A stretch of 50,428 nucleotides of DNA from Campylobacterales bacterium (GCA_024280035.1 JAJRQV010000098.1:1-50428), one strand, 5' to 3'; counted from the first letter of the stretch, positions 34,164-43,297 are shown. Notes: a model not told the origin generated them from the letters alone. Numbers and translations are program-made.

Positions 34164-34692
34164 GGTCTTACTTCTTCATGGTTGGGGTGGTTCGGATTAT
34201 CCCCATTGGCAGTCATGGTTAGCGGGGGAATTGGCTAAAGATTATGGGCAGGTCTGTTTTCCTCTTTTAGATAATCCTCATTTTCCGACTAAAAATAGAT
34301 GGATGAAACAGGTGAAAGAGATTTTAGAAGAATTTAACCCTGATGTAGTTATTTGCCACTCAATGGCAAACTCTTTATGGTTTCACCTTTGTGAAGAGGC
34401 AGAAATAAAAGCTGTAAAACGACTTCTGCTTGTCTCTCCTCCACGAAACAACTTAGACCTTAGACAGATAAAAACTTTTTATCCTGCTCCCTTCCCTAAG
34501 AAACTGCATGCCAAAGAGGTAACACTGGTAACATCAACAGATGATCCTTATTTAACGCAAGATGAGGCAAAAGAGATGAGCATAGCCCTGAGTGCACCTA
34601 TGAAGGTGATTCAAAAGGGTGGACATCTTAATGCGGAGAGTGGTTATGGTGAATGGCCTTGGGTTTTACAATGGGTTAAGCAGGCTAAGTAA
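34150..34692 (+). CDS. RBBP9/YdeN-family alpha/beta hydrolase
   Basis: The 180-residue protein is a small alpha/beta hydrolase: VLLLHGWGGSDYPHWQSWLA with the oxyanion region, the nucleophile Ser in VICHSMANSLWF, the Asp in STDDPY and the His in KGGHLNAESGYGEWP. That set and the HLN-GYGEWP ending are typical of the RBBP9/YdeN family (serine hydrolases of unsettled substrate). It overlaps dxr by 14 bp and is probably translated with it. Confidence 0.82.
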   Translation: MLRPKVLLLHGWGGSDYPHWQSWLAGELAKDYGQVCFPLLDNPHFPTKNRWMKQVKEILEEFNPDVVICHSMANSLWFHLCEEAEIKAVKRLLLVSPPRNNLDLRQIKTFYPAPFPKKLHAKEVTLVTSTDDPYLTQDEAKEMSIALSAPMKVIQKGGHLNAESGYGEWPWVLQWVKQAK

Positions 34693-34759
34693 CTTTTTAA
34701 TTTAGGTGATTTTAATCCATATTTGAGTACACTAGTTATAATTATTAAAAGGTGTACTT

Positions 34760-35458
34760 ATGTTTAAACTTCTTATTTTATTTACGCTACTATTTATTTT
34801 TACAGGATGTAATGAGACTTCACCTAAAGAACAACTTGATGGAAAACTTTTATTAGAAAACAAGTGTGCCTCATGTCATAATATAGATATGCCTCCTGAA
34901 CTCTCTGATGATGAGTTAGCGCCTCCTATAATGTCTGTATCTTTTCATGTTTATGATTTTGTAAAACCTGTTACGCAAGACCAAAGAGAAGCAACAGCAA
35001 TTGATTTTGTTGTTGATTATGTTCGTAATCCTTCAGTAGAAAAATCCTTTTGTGATAAGGCAAGTTTAAAACATTATGGTTTGATGCCTTCGCAAAAGAG
35101 TAAGGTGAGTAAAGCAGAAGTTAAGGCGATTGCACAATATATGTTTGAGTTTTATACCCCCAATAATCTTTTGAAAATACAGCAAGAACAGGCTGCATTT
35201 GAAGCGCTTGCTCCAGGTGAAAAGTTAGCAATTAAGTACAAATGTTTAGGCTATCATCGTGTAAACAAAAAGGTTATTGGTCCCTCTTTTCATGATATCT
35301 CTTTACGATACACAGATAAGAAAGCAGAGATATCAAAAAGCATTAAAAATGGAACAAAAAAGAAGTGGGAGAATTCGCATAGAGCTATAATGCCCGCGTT
35401 CAAACAGTTAAATGATAATGAACTTAAGGTTTTAAGCGAATGGATTTTACAGAAGTAA
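34760..35458 (+). CDS. c-type cytochrome lipoprotein with one intact and one altered haem site
   Basis: The 232-residue protein has a lipobox (LLFIFTGCN) and two cytochrome c domains. The first has the haem motif CASCH near residue 36. The second has CLGYH near residue 155, followed by KKVIGPSFHDIS, a context that normally follows CxxCH. So the second haem Cys is Tyr (TAT; TGT would need one change). If real, the second domain would bind haem by one thioether only or not at all. A Met in the C-terminal segment AIMPAFKQL fits a sixth ligand. AAAGGTG precedes the ATG. Its stop is inside a hairpin shared with the next, convergent cytochrome gene. Confidence 0.75.
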   Translation: MFKLLILFTLLFIFTGCNETSPKEQLDGKLLLENKCASCHNIDMPPELSDDELAPPIMSVSFHVYDFVKPVTQDQREATAIDFVVDYVRNPSVEKSFCDKASLKHYGLMPSQKSKVSKAEVKAIAQYMFEFYTPNNLLKIQQEQAAFEALAPGEKLAIKYKCLGYHRVNKKVIGPSFHDISLRYTDKKAEISKSIKNGTKKKWENSHRAIMPAFKQLNDNELKVLSEWILQK

Positions 35459-35469
35459 GGGTTACTTCT
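35451..35469. terminator. bidirectional hairpin over two convergent stop codons
   Basis: AGAAGTAA (35451-35458) and TTACTTCT (35462-35469) form a perfect 8-bp stem with a GGG loop. Each arm contains the stop codon of one of the two cytochrome genes, and TTGTTTT follows on the plus strand. Confidence 0.6.
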
Positions 35470-35800
35470 TTGTTTTCATCCAGACCTTAAAGGTTTGCAA
35501 AGAATCAATATATTCGCTAACGTCTTTTATCTCCTCTTCACTAAGGGGAAGGGTGGGCATGGCGTTGGAGCTGTAACCAAACTCTCTAAACATTGAAGAG
35601 GGAGCTCTTATGTATTTTACAACATCTTCTTTATGTCTGTTATATGAGATGAGGTTAAAATCTCTTCCCATTCCCCCTTTCATTGTGGTACTGTGACACA
35701 TTACACAGTTTTGCAGATAAACATCTTTTCCTTCTTCAATATTTGCCTGCAGAGATAAAGTGGTTAACAGTAGTGAGAGTACTGTTTTAAGATTTCTCAT
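35462..35800 (-). CDS. small monohaem cytochrome c
   Basis: Start chosen at ATG 35800, with AAGGATTT upstream, giving a signal peptide MRNLKTVLSLLLTTLSLQA; a longer frame to 35848 is less likely. The mature protein of about 93 residues has CVMCH near residue 30, a following MKGGMGRDFN segment and the Met ligand in SNAMPTLPLSEEEIKDVSEYI. It should carry electrons in the periplasm. It points towards the cytochrome lipoprotein gene but is on the other strand. Confidence 0.83.
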   Translation of the reverse strand: MRNLKTVLSLLLTTLSLQANIEEGKDVYLQNCVMCHSTTMKGGMGRDFNLISYNRHKEDVVKYIRAPSSMFREFGYSSNAMPTLPLSEEEIKDVSEYIDSLQTFKVWMKTKK

Positions 35801-35964
35801 ATAAATCCTTAATCTTTTAATAAGTTTTAATGCGTGAAGTCTAACCAAGAGTTGTCACATAAATATCATACAGATTCATATATATAATGATTATCAAGAT
35901 AATAAGTATCAATCAATTCTTTGCTATACTTCGTTTAATTAAATCCTACGTTGAAAGTATTATT

Positions 35965-36942
35965 ATGATTTTATCGATTGAGAGCTCTTGTGATGATAGT
36001 GCGATTGCCATTACTGAGATAAAGAGTAAAAAATTACTTTTCCATAAAAAGATTTCTCAAGAGTTAGAACACTCTGTATATGGTGGGGGTGTTCCTGAGC
36101 TGGCTTCTCGTCTTCATGCTCAGGCTCTGCCTAAAATTCTTGAAGAGTGTCAAGCCTATTTTAAAGATTTAAAAGCAATTGCAGTCACAACGGCACCGGG
36201 TCTTAATGTTACACTTGTTGAAGGGGTGACAATGGCTAAGGCATTGTGCATATCTTTAAAACTTCCTCTTATTGCTGTCAACCATCTAAAAGGGCATATA
36301 TACTCCTTATACATTAAAAAAGAGACACAGTTCCCGCAAACGGTTCTTTTAGTTTCAGGAGGGCATACCCAAGTGATTCAAGCAAAGTCTTTAGAAGAGA
36401 TGCAGATGGTGGCAACTACTATGGATGATAGTTTTGGTGAGAGTTTTGATAAGGTCTCTAAGATGATGAACTTAGCTTACCCAGGTGGACCTGTTATTGA
36501 AAAGATGGCAAGAGAAGGAGACGAAAACAGATACCCTATGCCTCTTCCTCTTTCTCAGTCACCTCTTATTGCCTTCTCTTATTCAGGTTTAAAGAATGCG
36601 GTACGTCTTGTTGTGTTAGAAGCTGAAGAAAAAGATTATCCAGATATTGCTGCCTCATTTCAAAAAGCTGCCGTAGGGCATCTGCTTCAAAAACTGAAGA
36701 AGTATTTTAAAACAAACCCACCTAAGCATTTTTCTATTGTAGGGGGTGCTTCGGCAAACCTTTATCTAAGACAGAAGATTGAAACCCTTTTGAAACCTTT
36801 TAATGCAACACTTACTTTAGCGGAATTGCAATACTGTTCGGATAATGCAGCTATGATTGGACGCATTGGGGTTGAGATGTATGAGAAGAAAATGTTTACT
36901 CCTTTATCTGAGGTGAAAACAGAGCCCCGAACAAGCCTTTAA
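35965..36942 (+). CDS. tsaD: tRNA N6-threonylcarbamoyladenosine transferase TsaD
   Basis: Start chosen at ATG 35965, giving [16 protein letters not shown]; the longer frame from 35887 adds AT-rich sequence. The 325-residue protein shows [13 protein letters not shown], the metal site [10 protein letters not shown] (His pair), [36 protein letters not shown] and [11 protein letters not shown]. It adds the threonylcarbamoyl group to A37 of ANN-decoding tRNAs. The ribosome binding site is weak. Confidence 0.92.
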   Translation: MILSIESSCDDSAIAITEIKSKKLLFHKKISQELEHSVYGGGVPELASRLHAQALPKILEECQAYFKDLKAIAVTTAPGLNVTLVEGVTMAKALCISLKLPLIAVNHLKGHIYSLYIKKETQFPQTVLLVSGGHTQVIQAKSLEEMQMVATTMDDSFGESFDKVSKMMNLAYPGGPVIEKMAREGDENRYPMPLPLSQSPLIAFSYSGLKNAVRLVVLEAEEKDYPDIAASFQKAAVGHLLQKLKKYFKTNPPKHFSIVGGASANLYLRQKIETLLKPFNATLTLAELQYCSDNAAMIGRIGVEMYEKKMFTPLSEVKTEPRTSL

Positions 36943-37122
36943 AATGATTAGAGCATATTTCTTCTAATAAGAGTTGAGCAAAAGGTTTTTATAATACTCT
37001 TGAAATAGGTAGTAATATTAAAACTAACTTAAACAAAATAGCCTTTTAGATAATTAATAGCATTATTATCCGATTTAAGTAGAATTTCGGCAACATAAAA
37101 ATTAAAATACAAGGAGCCAAAT

Positions 37123-37629
37123 ATGGCAACTACAAAATTCAAAGGTACTGAGGTAGAATTACTAGGTACACAAATCAATGTTGGTGACAAAGCACCTGCA
37201 ATTACTGTTGTAAACTCAGATGGTCTTGGTGACGTTACTGTTGGTGGCGCTCAAGGTAAAAAACAACTTATTATCGTTGTTCCTTCTTTAGATACTGGTG
37301 TATGTGCTACTGAAACTCGTAACTTTAACGCTAAAGCTTCTGAGCTTACTGACGTTATCACTACTGTTGTTTCTCTTGACCTTCCATTTGCTTCAGGACG
37401 TTTTTGTTCAGCAGAAGGTATCACTAACTTAACAGTTGCTTCTGATTTCCGTAACAAAGATTTCGCTAACGCTTATGGTGTTCTTCTTGGTGGATCTGTT
37501 CTTGCAGGTGTTACTTGTAGAGCAATCTTCGTAGTAGACGCTGATGGTGTTGTTACTTACAAAGAAATCGTTCCAGAAATCACTGAAGAACCAGAATACG
37601 ACAAAGCTCTTGCAGCTGCACAAGCGTAA
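37123..37629 (+). CDS. tpx: thiol peroxidase (Tpx)
   Basis: The 168-residue peroxiredoxin has the peroxidatic Cys in SLDTGVCATETRNFN and the resolving Cys in GRFCSAEGITN, the pair that defines Tpx. It reduces hydroperoxides with thioredoxin. No signal peptide. ACAAGGAGCC is a very strong ribosome binding site and codon choice is more biased (CTT, GTT, AAC, GAC) than in the neighbours, both suggesting high expression. A good terminator follows. Confidence 0.94.
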   Translation: MATTKFKGTEVELLGTQINVGDKAPAITVVNSDGLGDVTVGGAQGKKQLIIVVPSLDTGVCATETRNFNAKASELTDVITTVVSLDLPFASGRFCSAEGITNLTVASDFRNKDFANAYGVLLGGSVLAGVTCRAIFVVDADGVVTYKEIVPEITEEPEYDKALAAAQA

Positions 37630-37652
37630 TCTAACTAAATAACTTTTTATAC

Positions 37653-37674
37653 TTTTAGAGCCTCGGCTCTAAAA
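37653..37674 (+). terminator. hairpin terminator after tpx
   Basis: TTTTAGAGC and GCTCTAAAA pair around CTCG, followed by a T-rich run (CTCCTTTTCT) on the plus strand. On the minus strand the stem has only a short A/T tail. Confidence 0.65.
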
Positions 37675-37689
37675 GCTCCTTTTCTCTCG

Positions 37690-37731
37690 TTAAACTCTCA
37701 ATTTATCTCATTAAACTCTCAATTTATCTCA
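37690..37731. repeat. two tandem copies of a 21-bp unit
   Basis: The unit is TTAAACTCTCAATTTATCTC plus A and is repeated exactly at 37690-37710 and 37711-37731. It lies between the tpx terminator and the next gene. Slippage or recombination could change its copy number. Confidence 0.75.
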
Positions 37732-37794
37732 TTATTAACCTTAAGTCTAAGATTTTGTGTTATGATATTCTCACTTTTTATTTGGGAGAATTAA

Positions 37795-38568
37795 ATGTCA
37801 AAATTAGTATCAGGTATTTTATTAGTAGGGATTTTAGGCTTTAATGCACAAGCCGATATCATTCGCGTTGAGATGGGGGCAGGTATCTGGCAAAATGAAC
37901 TTAGTGGTACAATTACGAGTACAGATACAACAGGCTTAATTACAGAAACCTTTGATACAGAGCTTTTGGGTTACAGCGAAGAGAATAAAGGGTATCTTTG
38001 GATGTTTATTAAGCACCCCATTCCAATTTTGCCTAACCTACGTTTAGAGTATGCCTCTATTGATTATTCGGGTACATCTACGCAGTCGTTTGATTACCAA
38101 GGTGTTACGTATCAGACTAATACAAGGTCAGACACTACCTTAGATCAATTTGATATCATTATGTATTACAATATTTTAGATAATACGGCATGGACGACTA
38201 TAGATCTAGGTTTAGACGTGAAGATTATTCAGTCTGAATTTAATGCGGTTGATAGTCTAACTAGTATAGAAGTACATGAGAAAGAGACCTTACCTGTACC
38301 GATGGCTTATGGGCGGCTTCGTTTTGAGTTACCCTTTGATGTTGGGGTAGAGGGAATGATTAAATACGCAGCATATAAAAATTCAAAGGTGATGGATTAT
38401 ATTATTAAAGCGGATTACACCTTAACAGATATTTTACCTATAGATATTGGTCTAGAAGTAGGGTATCGTTCCCAAAAACTTGATATTGATGGGGATGATT
38501 TTAGTATTGACACCTCTGCTGATGTTGAGGTTGATGGTATTTTTGCTGGAGCGGTTCTTAGATTTTAA
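37795..38568 (+). CDS. TIGR04219-like outer-membrane beta-barrel protein
   Basis: The 257-residue protein has a signal peptide (MSKLVSGILLVGILGFNAQA) and starts mature sequence with DIIRVEMGAGIWQNELSGTI, followed by PNLRLEYASIDYSGT, INNT-like strand sequence and a C-terminal strand ending AGAVLRF. This pattern fits the TIGR04219 barrel family, whose role is unknown. TTGGGAGAA precedes the ATG. It overlaps murB tail to tail by 11 bp. Confidence 0.75.
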   Translation: MSKLVSGILLVGILGFNAQADIIRVEMGAGIWQNELSGTITSTDTTGLITETFDTELLGYSEENKGYLWMFIKHPIPILPNLRLEYASIDYSGTSTQSFDYQGVTYQTNTRSDTTLDQFDIIMYYNILDNTAWTTIDLGLDVKIIQSEFNAVDSLTSIEVHEKETLPVPMAYGRLRFELPFDVGVEGMIKYAAYKNSKVMDYIIKADYTLTDILPIDIGLEVGYRSQKLDIDGDDFSIDTSADVEVDGIFAGAVLRF

Positions 38569-39370
38569 GCAAAGGAGAGTTTTCTCCTTTGAATCGTTCG
38601 TCCACAACAATAAGCTCATTCTCTAGCCATACTCCAAACTTTTCATATACTTTTTTCTGCGCCAGTAAGATAAGTTCTATTGCCTCATCAAAGCTTCCCT
38701 CTCCTAGGTTAACTAAGAAATTTGCATGTTGTTTAGAAAAAGCCATTCTTCCAATTTGAAAACCTTTCAGACCCACTTCTTGGATAAGTCGTCCGGCGGA
38801 ATCTCCTTTTGGATTTTTAAAACAACTTCCTGCACTGGGATCAAGAGGCTGATTATCTCGCATCTTTTTAAACATCTCTAAGTGCTTTTGATTAAAACCT
38901 TTTTCAATCTCAAAGCGGGCTTCAAAAACAACACCCTTAAAGTCAGTCCATCGGTAGCCATGAGGAATTTCTTTTTTAAGAATCTCACCATCTTCGGTTA
39001 TTATAGAGTGTAAATGATTAAAAATCTCATACTCTTTTAGCCCCGCATTCATTTTAATCATGCCACCAAGACTTCCTGGAAGTTTTGGTAAAAGTTCAAA
39101 ATGAGCAATATCATGTTTTTTACAAAAGGAGAGAACACGACCACCTGCCGTAGCAGCTCCAATACAAAGAAGATTGTTTTCAACTTTTATATAATCAAAG
39201 GTTTTTCCTAAAATCATTAAAGGAGGAGGTCTGTTTCCAATAAGTACATTATTACAATGACCAAGAAGATAATTTTTTTTAGGATAATTTTTTTCTTCTA
39301 TTACAAAAACATCAAGGATGGGTCCAATTTTTATAGAAGAGTATTTAGAAAAATCTATCTGTTTTTTCAA
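38558..39370 (-). CDS. murB: UDP-N-acetylenolpyruvoylglucosamine reductase
   Basis: The 270-residue protein has FAD-binding sequence KFSS-like SSIKIGP, LPGSLGGMIKMNAGL, HGYRWTDFKG and the catalytic Ser in PSAGSCFKNP, followed by GRLIQEVGLKGFQIG and a late Glu in WLENELIVV. It completes UDP-MurNAc for peptidoglycan. It is at the short end for MurB, as in other Campylobacterota (type II-like). Its last codons are inside a hairpin that can terminate the facing gene. fliQ lies just upstream on the same strand. Confidence 0.93.
   Translation of the reverse strand: MKKQIDFSKYSSIKIGPILDVFVIEEKNYPKKNYLLGHCNNVLIGNRPPPLMILGKTFDYIKVENNLLCIGAATAGGRVLSFCKKHDIAHFELLPKLPGSLGGMIKMNAGLKEYEIFNHLHSIITEDGEILKKEIPHGYRWTDFKGVVFEARFEIEKGFNQKHLEMFKKMRDNQPLDPSAGSCFKNPKGDSAGRLIQEVGLKGFQIGRMAFSKQHANFLVNLGEGSFDEAIELILLAQKKVYEKFGVWLENELIVVDERFKGENSPLLKI
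38570..38591. terminator. bidirectional hairpin inside the 3' end of murB
   Basis: CAAAGGAGA (38570-38578) and TCTCCTTTG (38583-38591) form a perfect 9-bp stem. It starts two bases after the stop of the TIGR04219-like gene and codes for the C-terminus of MurB on the other strand. Confidence 0.55.
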
Positions 39371-39381
39371 AAAAAGACCTA

Positions 39382-39648
39382 TTAAGAGACAAATTCTGGA
39401 ATCATATTAATAACACGGGTAGTGAACTCTGTCATCATGTTTAACATCCAAGGCATTGTTACAATAATAATAAGTACTACCCCAATGATTTTTGGAATAA
39501 AAGAGAGGGTCATTTCATTGATTTGCGTAGTAGCTTGAAAAATACTCACCGCAAGTCCTAAAAACATTCCCACAAGGAGACCGGGAAGGGCTAGCATAAG
39601 AGCAATTTTAAAGGTTTCAACACCTAATGCAACAAGTTGTGAATCCAT
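39382..39648 (-). CDS. fliQ: flagellar export apparatus protein FliQ
   Basis: The 88-residue protein has two membrane helices and the FliQ pattern: LVALGVETFKIALMLALPGL, then FLGLAVSIFQATTQINEMTLSFIPK and a second helix IGVVLIIIVTMPWML. FliQ is part of the export gate of the flagellar type III system. It lies 11 bp upstream of murB and 9 bp downstream of mqnD on the same strand, so the three may form an operon. Confidence 0.93.
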   Translation of the reverse strand: MDSQLVALGVETFKIALMLALPGLLVGMFLGLAVSIFQATTQINEMTLSFIPKIIGVVLIIIVTMPWMLNMMTEFTTRVINMIPEFVS

Positions 39649-39657
39649 CTGTTTTAG

Positions 39658-40515
39658 TTAACCTTTTCTAAGTTCTGTATACTCTCTTGGAAGAGTAAAG
39701 TCTTCAGCTTTAATGAGTTCAGTGTAATAACCGTGTTTATATCCTAACTCATAAAGCTTGTTAATTGCCTTATATTGAAGAGGTGAGAGTGTAATAGAGT
39801 CATCATTTGCATACAGTTCAAGATATTTATCTAGAGTTTCACCTTCAATACGCACCAGCTCTTTTTCAACAAGAAGCTGACACAACTCCTCTTTTCTGTC
39901 GCGAGCAACTTCAACGGCTTTAGTTAAAGTGTCTTCATAGTCAAGGGCTTTGTTAAGGGGAAGAGAACGACGAATCGCCATTCCTCCAAGAGGCAGAGGA
40001 AGTGTTTTGTCTTCACATAAATCTTGCCAAATATCCCACATTTCACGTTCAACCTCTAAGGTGTCACCATAGGTTAAGATACTTTCATGAATTAAAACAC
40101 CTGCATGAACCGCACCACTTCTTACTGCTTCTTCAATATCTAAAAAATTCATGTAAGTGATACGTGCATCAGGATAAGCTATTCTAAATAGAAGGGCATT
40201 AGTGGTGTACTTTCCACTTAAAGCCACTTTGAAATTACGTTTAAGTGTTTCACCCTTACGTTTAATCAATTTAGGTCCATACCCTTCACCAAAAGAGACA
40301 GCTGTACGTAAAAGTGCATAATCATCTTTAATTAAAGGCAAAAGAGCAAAAGAGATGGCAGAGATATCATAAGTGCCTGCAAGGGCTTCAACATTTAAAG
40401 TTTCAATATCTAAGGCGATATTCTCAAACTCTACATCATCTTGGCTAACCCAGCCAAACTTAATGGCATAATACATAAAAATATCATCAGCATCTGGGGA
40501 GTGGGCAATTTTCAT
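39658..40515 (-). CDS. mqnD: MqnD-like 1,4-dihydroxy-6-naphthoate synthase (futalosine pathway)
   Basis: Start chosen at ATG 40515, giving MKIAHSPDADDIFMYYAIKF, the usual MqnD beginning; longer frames run into a repeat. The 285-residue protein also has DISAISFALLPLIKDDYALL, SFGEGYGPKLI, VALSGKYTTNALLF and VHAGVLIHESILTY. It is one of the late enzymes of futalosine-dependent menaquinone synthesis, the route used by Campylobacterota. The related MqnA shares the fold, so the exact step is slightly uncertain. Confidence 0.85.
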   Translation of the reverse strand: MKIAHSPDADDIFMYYAIKFGWVSQDDVEFENIALDIETLNVEALAGTYDISAISFALLPLIKDDYALLRTAVSFGEGYGPKLIKRKGETLKRNFKVALSGKYTTNALLFRIAYPDARITYMNFLDIEEAVRSGAVHAGVLIHESILTYGDTLEVEREMWDIWQDLCEDKTLPLPLGGMAIRRSLPLNKALDYEDTLTKAVEVARDRKEELCQLLVEKELVRIEGETLDKYLELYANDDSITLSPLQYKAINKLYELGYKHGYYTELIKAEDFTLPREYTELRKG

Positions 40516-40543
40516 CTTTGTCAATTTGTATCCTATTATAAGC

Positions 40544-40630
40544 GTCCACAGATGAAACAGATTTATCAGATTATTTATAATTATCTGAATCTGTATAATC
40601 CGTTCAAACTGTGGATAAAGGTGCTTTTCT
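40544..40630. repeat. dispersed imperfect palindrome, copy 3
   Basis: Left arm GTCCACAGATGAAACAGATT (40544-40563), right arm AATCTGTATAATCCG to CTGTGGATAAAGGTGCTTTT (40588-40629). TGTGGATAA (40610-40618) is a perfect DnaA-box-like core. The interior ATTTATCAGATTA matches copy 2, showing common origin. Confidence 0.6.
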
Positions 40631-40757
40631 TTTAAATAACAGTAGCGAACAGAAAATATTATATGAATTATAAAATTTGCACTACTAATTAGCTTTTCTA
40701 AATAAGATTTTAACCAAAGAACGCTAAAATTACGCATTATTTTCTTTCATTAGAAGA

Positions 40758-40778
40758 AATATTGCATTATGCAATATT
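40758..40778. promoter_or_regulatory. perfect palindrome upstream of recA
   Basis: AATATTGCA and TGCAATATT flank TTA with no mismatch, about 62 bp before the recA start. It could be a protein-binding operator or an RNA hairpin in the leader. Most Campylobacterota lack LexA, so a site here would be a different regulator. The core resembles the palindrome at 653-667. Confidence 0.4.
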
Positions 40779-40840
40779 ATATGATAAATATATCAATTTG
40801 TCATAAAATTGTTTCAATATTAATAAATAAGGGACATCAA

Positions 40841-41881
40841 ATGGATGCGAATAAACAAAAATCACTGGATCTGGCACTAAAGCAAATCGATAAATCATTT
40901 GGAAAAGGCGCATTAATGCGTCTTGGAGATAAGGTGGTTGAACCGATTGAAGCAATTAGTACAGGTTCGATTGGGCTTGACCTTGCATTAGGAATTGGTG
41001 GTGTTCCTAAGGGTCGTGTTGTTGAGATTTATGGACCTGAAAGTTCAGGTAAAACGACCTTAACACTGCAGATAACAGCTGAATGTCAAAAACAAGGTGG
41101 GGTATGTGCCTTTATTGATGCAGAACATGCATTAGATGTTGGTTATGCAAAGAACCTTGGTGTTGATGTAGATAACCTTTTGGTTTCACAACCTGATTAT
41201 GGTGAACAAGCCCTTGACATAGTTGAAACAATTGCCCGTTCAGGTGCGGTTGATCTAATTGTAATTGATTCTGTTGCTGCTCTTACACCTAAGGTAGAAC
41301 TAGAAGGTGAGATGACAGACCAGCAAGTAGGTGTTCAAGCTCGTCTTATGTCAAAGGCACTTCGTAAACTTACGGGTGTTTTACATAAGATGAACTGTAC
41401 AGTAATCTTTATTAATCAGATTCGTATGAAGATTGGTATGATGGGTTATGGTTCTCCTGAAACAACTACGGGTGGAAATGCCTTAAAGTTTTATGCTTCG
41501 ATTCGTATTGATATTCGTCGTATTGCAACGCTTAAGCAAGCTGAACAGCCTATTGGTAATCGAACTAAGGCTAAAATTGTTAAAAACAAGGTTGCACCAC
41601 CGTTTAAGCAAGCAGAATTTGATATTATGTTTGGAGAAGGTATCTCGAAATATGGTGAACTTGTAGATTATGGTGTTAAACTTGATATTATTGATAAAAG
41701 TGGAGCTTGGTTCTCTTATGAGGACAAAAAACTTGGTCAAGGTAGAGAAAAAGTAAAAGATGAGTTCAAGTCTAATCCTGAACTTGCAGCAGAAATTGAA
41801 GAAAAAATAAAAGTGGCTATGGGCATCTCAGGTGTTCAAAACATGGATAAAAATGAAATAAATGAGGCAGATAAAGAATGA
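40841..41881 (+). CDS. recA: recombinase RecA
   Basis: Start chosen at ATG 40841, after AAGGGAC; the longer frame from 40769 begins inside the upstream palindrome. The 346-residue protein has GALMRLGDK, the Walker [27 protein letters not shown], the L2-region [16 protein letters not shown] and [15 protein letters not shown]. It drives homologous recombination and repair. It overlaps eno by ATGA, a conserved gene pair in Campylobacterota. Confidence 0.97.
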   Translation: MDANKQKSLDLALKQIDKSFGKGALMRLGDKVVEPIEAISTGSIGLDLALGIGGVPKGRVVEIYGPESSGKTTLTLQITAECQKQGGVCAFIDAEHALDVGYAKNLGVDVDNLLVSQPDYGEQALDIVETIARSGAVDLIVIDSVAALTPKVELEGEMTDQQVGVQARLMSKALRKLTGVLHKMNCTVIFINQIRMKIGMMGYGSPETTTGGNALKFYASIRIDIRRIATLKQAEQPIGNRTKAKIVKNKVAPPFKQAEFDIMFGEGISKYGELVDYGVKLDIIDKSGAWFSYEDKKLGQGREKVKDEFKSNPELAAEIEEKIKVAMGISGVQNMDKNEINEADKE

Positions 41882-43146
41882 TATATATTGATAATGTAAA
41901 CGCAATGGAAGTAATGGATTCACGTGGCAATCCAACAGTAAAAGCTTATGTAACCTTAAGTGATGGAACAACAGCAGAAGCAATTGTACCCTCAGGTGCA
42001 AGTACAGGTAAAAGAGAAGCTCTTGAACTACGTGATGGTGGTGACCGTTATATGGGGAAAGGTGTTCTTAAAGCTGTAGGAAATGTTAATTCTACTATTG
42101 CTGATGTCTTAATTGGTATGAGCCCTTTTAATCAAGCTGTAATTGATGCAACAATGAAAGAAGCTGATGGTACTGAAAACTATGGAAACCTTGGAGCTAA
42201 TTCAGTTCTTGGCGTTTCTATGGCAGTTGCACGTGCGGCAGCGAAGTCTCTTAGTATTCCTCTTTACCGCTACCTTGGTGGCGCTAATGCACTCACTATT
42301 CCTACACCAATGCTAAACATTATCAATGGGGGTTCTCATGCAGATAATTCAGTTGATTTTCAAGAATATATGATTGTTCCGGTAGGTTTTGAAGATTCTG
42401 CTGAAGGTTTAAGAGCATCTTCAGAAGTTTATCATAACCTAAAAGCTATTTTAAAAGCTCAAAACCATAATACAGCATTAGGTGATGAGGGTGGTTTTGC
42501 TCCTGATTTAAGCTCAAACGAAGAGCCTATTCAAATTATTATGCAAGCCATTGAAAAAGCAGGTTATAAAGCAGGCGAGCAGGTTGCCATTGCTCTTGAT
42601 GTTGCGGCATCTGAAATCGTATGTGATGGAGGATACCGACTCGAATCTGAAAGCCGTACCGTTAGTTCTGCTGAGTTAGTTGATTATTATGCTGATCTTT
42701 GTTCTAAATACCCAATTGTTTCTATTGAAGATGGTCTTAGTGAAGATGACTGGGATGGTTTTAAACTTATGACTAAAAAACTTGGTGATAAAATTCAAAT
42801 TGTTGGTGATGACCTTTTTGTTACTAATGTGAACATTCTTAATGAAGGTATCCAAAAAGGTATTGCGAACTCTATTTTGATTAAACCTAATCAAATTGGT
42901 TCTGTATCTGAGACAATGTTAACCGTTCGTCTTGCTCAAAGAAATGGTTATACCTGTGTCATGTCTCACCGCTCAGGAGAGAGTGAAGATGCTTTTATTG
43001 CTGACTTTGCAGTAGCACTTAATTGTGGGCAAATTAAAACAGGTTCAACGGCTCGTGGTGAAAGAACAGCTAAGTATAATCGTCTTTTAGAAATTGAAAA
43101 TGAAGTTGTGTATGGTGAATACCTTGGAGCAGCTCTTTTTAACTAA
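41878..43146 (+). CDS. eno: enolase
   Basis: The 422-residue enzyme has [57 protein letters not shown], the metal ligands in [14 protein letters not shown] and GDDLFVTN, and the catalytic loop [15 protein letters not shown]. It interconverts 2-phosphoglycerate and phosphoenolpyruvate, and is part of the RNA degradosome in some bacteria. Full length, coupled to recA. Confidence 0.97.
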   Translation: MIYIDNVNAMEVMDSRGNPTVKAYVTLSDGTTAEAIVPSGASTGKREALELRDGGDRYMGKGVLKAVGNVNSTIADVLIGMSPFNQAVIDATMKEADGTENYGNLGANSVLGVSMAVARAAAKSLSIPLYRYLGGANALTIPTPMLNIINGGSHADNSVDFQEYMIVPVGFEDSAEGLRASSEVYHNLKAILKAQNHNTALGDEGGFAPDLSSNEEPIQIIMQAIEKAGYKAGEQVAIALDVAASEIVCDGGYRLESESRTVSSAELVDYYADLCSKYPIVSIEDGLSEDDWDGFKLMTKKLGDKIQIVGDDLFVTNVNILNEGIQKGIANSILIKPNQIGSVSETMLTVRLAQRNGYTCVMSHRSGESEDAFIADFAVALNCGQIKTGSTARGERTAKYNRLLEIENEVVYGEYLGAALFN

Positions 43147-43297
43147 GCATTTGCTTTGGTGATGAGTAGAAGGGATAAAGAGGGGATGAGGGATAAAATT
43201 AGCATAATGACTATATATTCTTCTTGCTCTTTCCTTATTCATGCATCACTACATTATCGTGCGAAGCACACTTTTGTGCCCTCATCCGGAGGACGCC

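Larger units (their letters stand above)
40516..40840. other. divergent mqnD-recA intergenic region
   Basis: This gap holds a copy of the dispersed palindrome (about 40544-40630), an AT-rich stretch with no reading frame, and a perfect palindrome at 40758-40778 before recA. The two promoters are not obvious in the AT-rich sequence. Confidence 0.5.

Noticed and set aside
40516-40737. N-terminal extension of MqnD
   Set aside because: It would translate the dispersed repeat; the family starts at the MKIAHSPDADD sequence.
40769-40840. Upstream extension of recA
   Set aside because: The extra residues come from the AT-rich palindrome; ATG 40841 has AAGGGAC before it and gives the usual RecA N-terminus.
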